From positions 155,056 to 219,055 of the forward strand of contig CAJNDS010002672.1 in the NCBI GenBank assembly GCA_905221605.1: 64,000 nucleotides of DNA. Reading direction: 5' to 3'. The position numbers and the translations under genes are program-made. Below, one piece after another: positions 63,625-64,000 of this stretch; position 1 is the stretch's first letter, and each line of letters starts with the position of its first letter. Below the pieces are notes generated by a model. It saw only the letters and a list, made by a program, of their open reading frames with translations, did no database searches and was not told where the DNA came from. The stretch is from Symbiodinium natans. Its lineage: Eukaryota > Sar > Dinophyceae > Suessiales > Symbiodiniaceae.

Positions 63625-63660
63625 GCCGTGGCCGACAAAGCCCAAGAAGAAAGTTGCCAT

Positions 63661-63691
<31 letters not shown>

Positions 63692-64000
63692 GTATCACAA
63701 TGGGATCCCCAAAAAGGGACCACCATTGTGAGAACCTCCCATATTGTCCTTCTTGGGCAACCTTACCCCCAACGCCCTGATCCTTCAATACCCTTCATAC
63801 CCCAAATGCCCTCAATTTACCCACAAACCCCGAAAAAAAAACATATTAGTAATAGTAACAATAACAATCATAATCATCCTAATCATAATTTTAGGTCTCA
63901 CAAAGCAATAAGAATTATCACAATAACAATAGCAAGAACCACAGCACAAACAGCCCGAGAATCCCTCCTCCCCCTGGTTCTTAGTAGGGAATGAGGGAAT
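63625..64000. other. Start of GOGAT intron 38
   Basis: A run of about 27 G at 63663-63690, then CCCTAC/CCCAA-rich sequence and an AT-rich AATAATAA stretch at 63838-63945. No further exon seen. Confidence 0.6.

Noticed and set aside
513-63624. Direct repeats (AG|GC) at intron ends as target-site duplications
   Set aside because: About half of the introns share the first two bases with the next exon, which is close to what GC donors and G-starting exons give by chance. Only a few longer matches occur (for example GAGGTGG at intron 23).
1-64000. CRISPR array or bacterial origin
   Set aside because: The repeats are short tandem units without unique equal-length spacers, and the genes are intron-split and eukaryotic.
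1-64000. Plant nuclear DNA, because of the TTTAGGG repeat
   Set aside because: The near-exclusive GC donors, AG|G acceptors, microexons and the retroelement domain content point to a dinoflagellate; dinoflagellates share this telomere unit.

Overview
The window looks like nuclear DNA of a dinoflagellate, probably Symbiodiniaceae-like. The evidence is: (i) coding DNA cut into very small exons, every one starting with G after an AG acceptor; (ii) intron donors that are mostly GC, with a few GT and GA; (iii) large amounts of interstitial plant-type telomere repeat (TTTAGGG/CCCTAAA); (iv) retroelements carrying DNA-modification domains. No prokaryotic gene organisation is present.

Main content: one gene on the + strand runs through the whole window. 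By translating the short non-repetitive islands between the telomere-like arrays I could assemble 38 exons (20-81 nt, 1,917 nt, exactly 639 codons, all phases compatible). They encode the central and FMN-binding part of a glutamate synthase (GOGAT) large subunit, closest in my recollection to eukaryotic NAD(P)H-type GOGAT. Both gene ends lie outside the window: the amidotransferase domain upstream, and the rest of the FMN/3Fe-4S region and C-terminal domain downstream. Only about 3% of the window is GOGAT coding sequence. About half of the introns begin with (TTTAGGG)n next to the donor and end with (CCCTAAA)n next to the acceptor, so their ends are inverted repeats able to pair.

Insertions in the introns, in order: 13,628-24,420 is a Ty1/copia-type LTR retrotransposon with apparently identical 329-bp LTRs and a 5-bp target duplication. 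Besides gag, protease-like site, integrase, RT and RNase H it carries a TET/JBP-like 2-oxoglutarate oxygenase domain and a C5-cytosine-methyltransferase-like domain. The 18.5-kb intron 26 (34,548-53,028) holds an intronless-looking ORF (34,723-35,871) and a second, multi-exon, same-strand gene for a multi-pass membrane protein with a TIR/HET-like segment (firm exons 41,737-51,800). Inside an intron of that second gene sits a non-LTR retrotransposon (about 42,482-50,520), bounded on both sides by CCCTAAA repeats.

The remaining intron space is telomere-like arrays, derived 8-11-bp tandem repeats, homopolymer runs and at least five families of short inverted-repeat (MITE-like) elements, some with telomere repeats inside them and some ending at or near a splice acceptor. 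Everything recognisable, including both retroelements, is on the + strand. Exon assignments rest on reading frame and remembered family alignment; no search or transcript was available.
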